The notes under the pieces are model-generated. The model saw nothing but the letters and a program-made list of their open reading frames with translations. It was not told where the DNA came from and ran no database searches. Positions 45,010 to 45,044 of a DNA stretch of 45,044 bases are shown piece after piece. Numbering within the stretch: the first letter of the stretch is position 1; each line of letters opens with the position of its first letter. This stretch comes from Byssochlamys sp. IMV 00236 (Eukaryota; Ascomycota; Eurotiomycetes; Eurotiales; Thermoascaceae). The stretch is from positions 7,673-52,716 of the forward strand of contig MSJH02000521.1 in assembly GCA_001931875.2 (NCBI GenBank). Direction: 5' to 3'. The translations under genes and the position numbers were made by a program.

Positions 45010-45044
45010 TCTTGAGGTAAGTAGTTTAAGTTAAGGTGATTCTG

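Larger units (their letters stand above)
42864..45044. other. 3' flank of the zinc-finger gene and unassigned sequence to the window end
   Basis: 2.2 kb without a supported gene. Longer open frames (42966-43532 plus; 43521-44180 minus) overlap others on both strands and read as low-complexity or biased sequence. The right end contains a (TCAAGC)n hexamer repeat, GGGAT repeats and an inverted repeat at 44537-44653 discussed under findings. It may reach the promoter of a gene outside the window. Confidence 0.55.

Noticed and set aside
1..45044. CRISPR array, prokaryotic operon, prophage or secondary-metabolite cluster
   Set aside because: The genes are spliced fungal nuclear genes; no regularly spaced repeats, no polyketide synthase, peptide synthetase or terpene synthase coding sequence is visible.

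Overview
This window looks like chromosomal DNA from a filamentous ascomycete, most likely Aspergillus or a close Eurotiales relative. The genes are separated by short intergenic regions and broken by 50-115 nt introns with GT..AG ends. The housekeeping set (mannitol-1-phosphate 5-dehydrogenase, Ypk-type kinase with an N-terminal C2-like region, Ada2, COPI beta', complex I and III subunits) is typical of that group. The AT-rich transposon remnant, full of C-to-T and G-to-A changes, fits a lineage that has or had RIP. The species is inferred from protein resemblance only; no search was run.

Layout. 1-214: last exon of an unidentified gene. 1828-2795 (+): SUR7/PalI-family four-span membrane protein. 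5314-6480 (+): mannitol-1-phosphate 5-dehydrogenase, intronless. 7426-8352 (-): enoyl-CoA hydratase/isomerase ending in the peroxisomal signal SKL. 9302-11387 (-): SAGA adaptor Ada2, divergent from 11956-14207 (+), the AGC kinase YpkA. 15818-18765 (-): coatomer beta' (Sec27). 19654-20511 (-): complex I NDUFA5-like subunit, divergent from 21036-23438 (+), a membrane-anchored ER protein disulfide isomerase of the Eps1 type. 24225-25226 (+): complex III subunit 10 (Qcr10), with an exon that is only the start codon. 26362-28182 (+): APC-family amino acid/GABA-type permease.

From 28183 to about 36434 there is a gene desert of more than 8 kb in which I see no convincing coding sequence. It ends at a complete but dead hAT DNA transposon (36443-38970) with imperfect TAGGGGT-type terminal inverted repeats and a perfect 8-bp target-site duplication. 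About 2.1 kb beyond it lies a two-finger C2H2-type transcription factor gene (41118-42863), with a long pyrimidine-rich leader that probably carries 5'-UTR introns. The last 2.2 kb have no supported gene.

The genes are ordinary nuclear housekeeping and regulatory genes, not a cluster with a shared pathway. Loose functional themes are respiration (complex I and complex III subunits 4 kb apart), secretion/ER (COPI beta' and PDI) and membrane/TORC2 signalling (SUR7-family protein and YpkA). I found no convincing undescribed system. The most informative findings are the hAT element with intact boundaries, the micro-exon structure of qcr10, two alternative Ada2 starts, and candidate regulatory sites (GATA cluster, UPRE-like site, CCAAT/E-box).
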